Assembly: GCA_016709315.1 (NCBI GenBank) | Contig: JADJMZ010000001.1 | Location: 682,001 to 746,000, forward strand | Reading direction: 5' to 3' | From: Ignavibacteria bacterium | GTDB taxonomy: Bacteria; Bacteroidota; Ignavibacteria; Tepidaquicellales; Tepidaquicellaceae | DNA: 64,000 bases | In this document: positions 63,753 through 64,000 of the stretch, one piece after another | How positions within the stretch are numbered: position 1 is the stretch's first letter | How the letters are laid out: every line of letters begins with the position of its first letter | The notes under the pieces: generated by a model | The model's database searches: none | Told to the model about the DNA's origin: nothing | What the model saw: only the letters and a program-made list of their open reading frames with translations | Made by a program: the position numbers and the translations under genes

Positions 63753-64000
63753 TTAAGATTCATTAATATTTTTCTCTGAAATATTTTTATTCTCTTTTAT
63801 CTCTAATTCGGTTAATTCAAGAGGGTGTTCTTTCTCCATCTCTTCCTTAGTAAGATAACCTTTTATCCAGGCTTTGTTCATAGGATATACATCAGGATTC
63901 AGAAAAATAAAATAAAAATGCCAAACAACTATTGCAAGACTTGCAAGTATAGCTTCATAGTAATGTATAGCTGCTGATATATCCATTCCCGTATTTGTTA
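63753..64000 (-). CDS. C-terminal part of a cytochrome b-like membrane subunit, cut by the right window edge
   Basis: The frame is open to the edge of the window, so the ATG at 63986 is most likely internal. The visible end has ISAAIHYYEAILASLAIVVW then HFYFIFLNPDVYPMN, the last membrane helix and heme-ligand His region of FdnI/CbcX-like di-heme cytochrome b subunits, which exchange electrons with quinones. A charged cytoplasmic tail of about 40 residues follows. As first visible gene of the cytochrome cluster it is the likely quinone-side entry point. Confidence 0.75.
   Translation of the reverse strand, partial: TNTGMDISAAIHYYEAILASLAIVVWHFYFIFLNPDVYPMNKAWIKGYLTKEEMEKEHPLELTELEIKENKNISEKNINES

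Noticed and set aside
1..64000. CRISPR array, restriction-modification, toxin-antitoxin or secretion system loci
   Set aside because: No regular spaced direct repeats and no proteins of these systems were recognised in any frame.

Overview
The window is AT-rich, densely coded chromosomal DNA from a Gram-negative bacterium, most likely of the FCB group and closest in style to Ignavibacteriota/Chlorobi-type organisms. This is inference from several features: outer-membrane barrel families typical of Bacteroidota relatives (DUF3078), many lipoproteins and Sec signal peptides, weak ribosome binding sites, several TTG/GTG starts, and a large multiheme cytochrome cluster. No rRNA, CRISPR array, prophage or plasmid functions were seen. 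There is one tRNA (Pro, anticodon TGG).

Layout. 0-5 kb: an acidic beta-propeller-like protein, threonylcarbamoyl-AMP synthase, RadA and a GntR/FCD regulator. 5-13 kb: mixed small genes (HIT protein, acetyltransferase, fatty acid desaturase, GH19-like lysozyme, 3-methyladenine glycosylase Tag, a Cys-motif barrel protein, lipoate ligase). 13.4-18.7 kb: recN and dnaA on the minus strand and alanine racemase on the plus strand. The gap upstream of dnaA has four copies of a DnaA-box-like 9-mer and is a candidate replication origin. 18.7-32.6 kb: mannose-1-phosphate guanylyltransferase, methylmalonyl-CoA epimerase, uvrC, a group II decarboxylase, an M29 aminopeptidase, a TMEM175-type channel and several small enzymes. 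32.7-41.7 kb: a full-length tricorn protease, a secreted protein with dockerin-like repeats, a DUF3078 barrel, and an operon of rpiA, M42 peptidase, SDR and a class I aminotransferase. 42.9-45.4 kb: a DinB-like protein, ACMSD and 3-hydroxyanthranilate dioxygenase, i.e. two consecutive steps of tryptophan/kynurenine degradation, separated by a small inverted-repeat-bounded cassette that encodes a four-helix-bundle protein. 45.6-49.4 kb: a very large flavoprotein resembling a fused NfnB-NfnA. 49.5-52.7 kb: Ca/Na antiporter, CPXCG protein, rhomboid protease, PyrD and tRNA-Pro.

53-64 kb is the most distinctive region. CcmE (with a Cys-type heme-binding motif, CxxxY) and CcmF lie on the plus strand. 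Facing them on the minus strand is a run of genes: the end of a cytochrome b-like membrane subunit, an inner-membrane-anchored 18-heme cytochrome, two tandem 4-heme cytochromes, an outer-membrane barrel, a 14-heme cytochrome and a 7-heme lipoprotein cytochrome. I count 47 heme sites in the five cytochromes. The set is what would be expected of an electron conduit from the quinone pool through the periplasm and outer membrane to the outside, probably for extracellular electron transfer.

At least five genes are split by single-base frameshifts (HIT, uvrC, group II decarboxylase, aminotransferase, large flavoprotein). Direction is mixed and the sites share no motif, so residual indel errors in the assembly are the simplest explanation, though real decay is possible. 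Two families of dispersed intergenic repeats, each with two copies, one GC-rich palindrome and one mobile cassette were also found.
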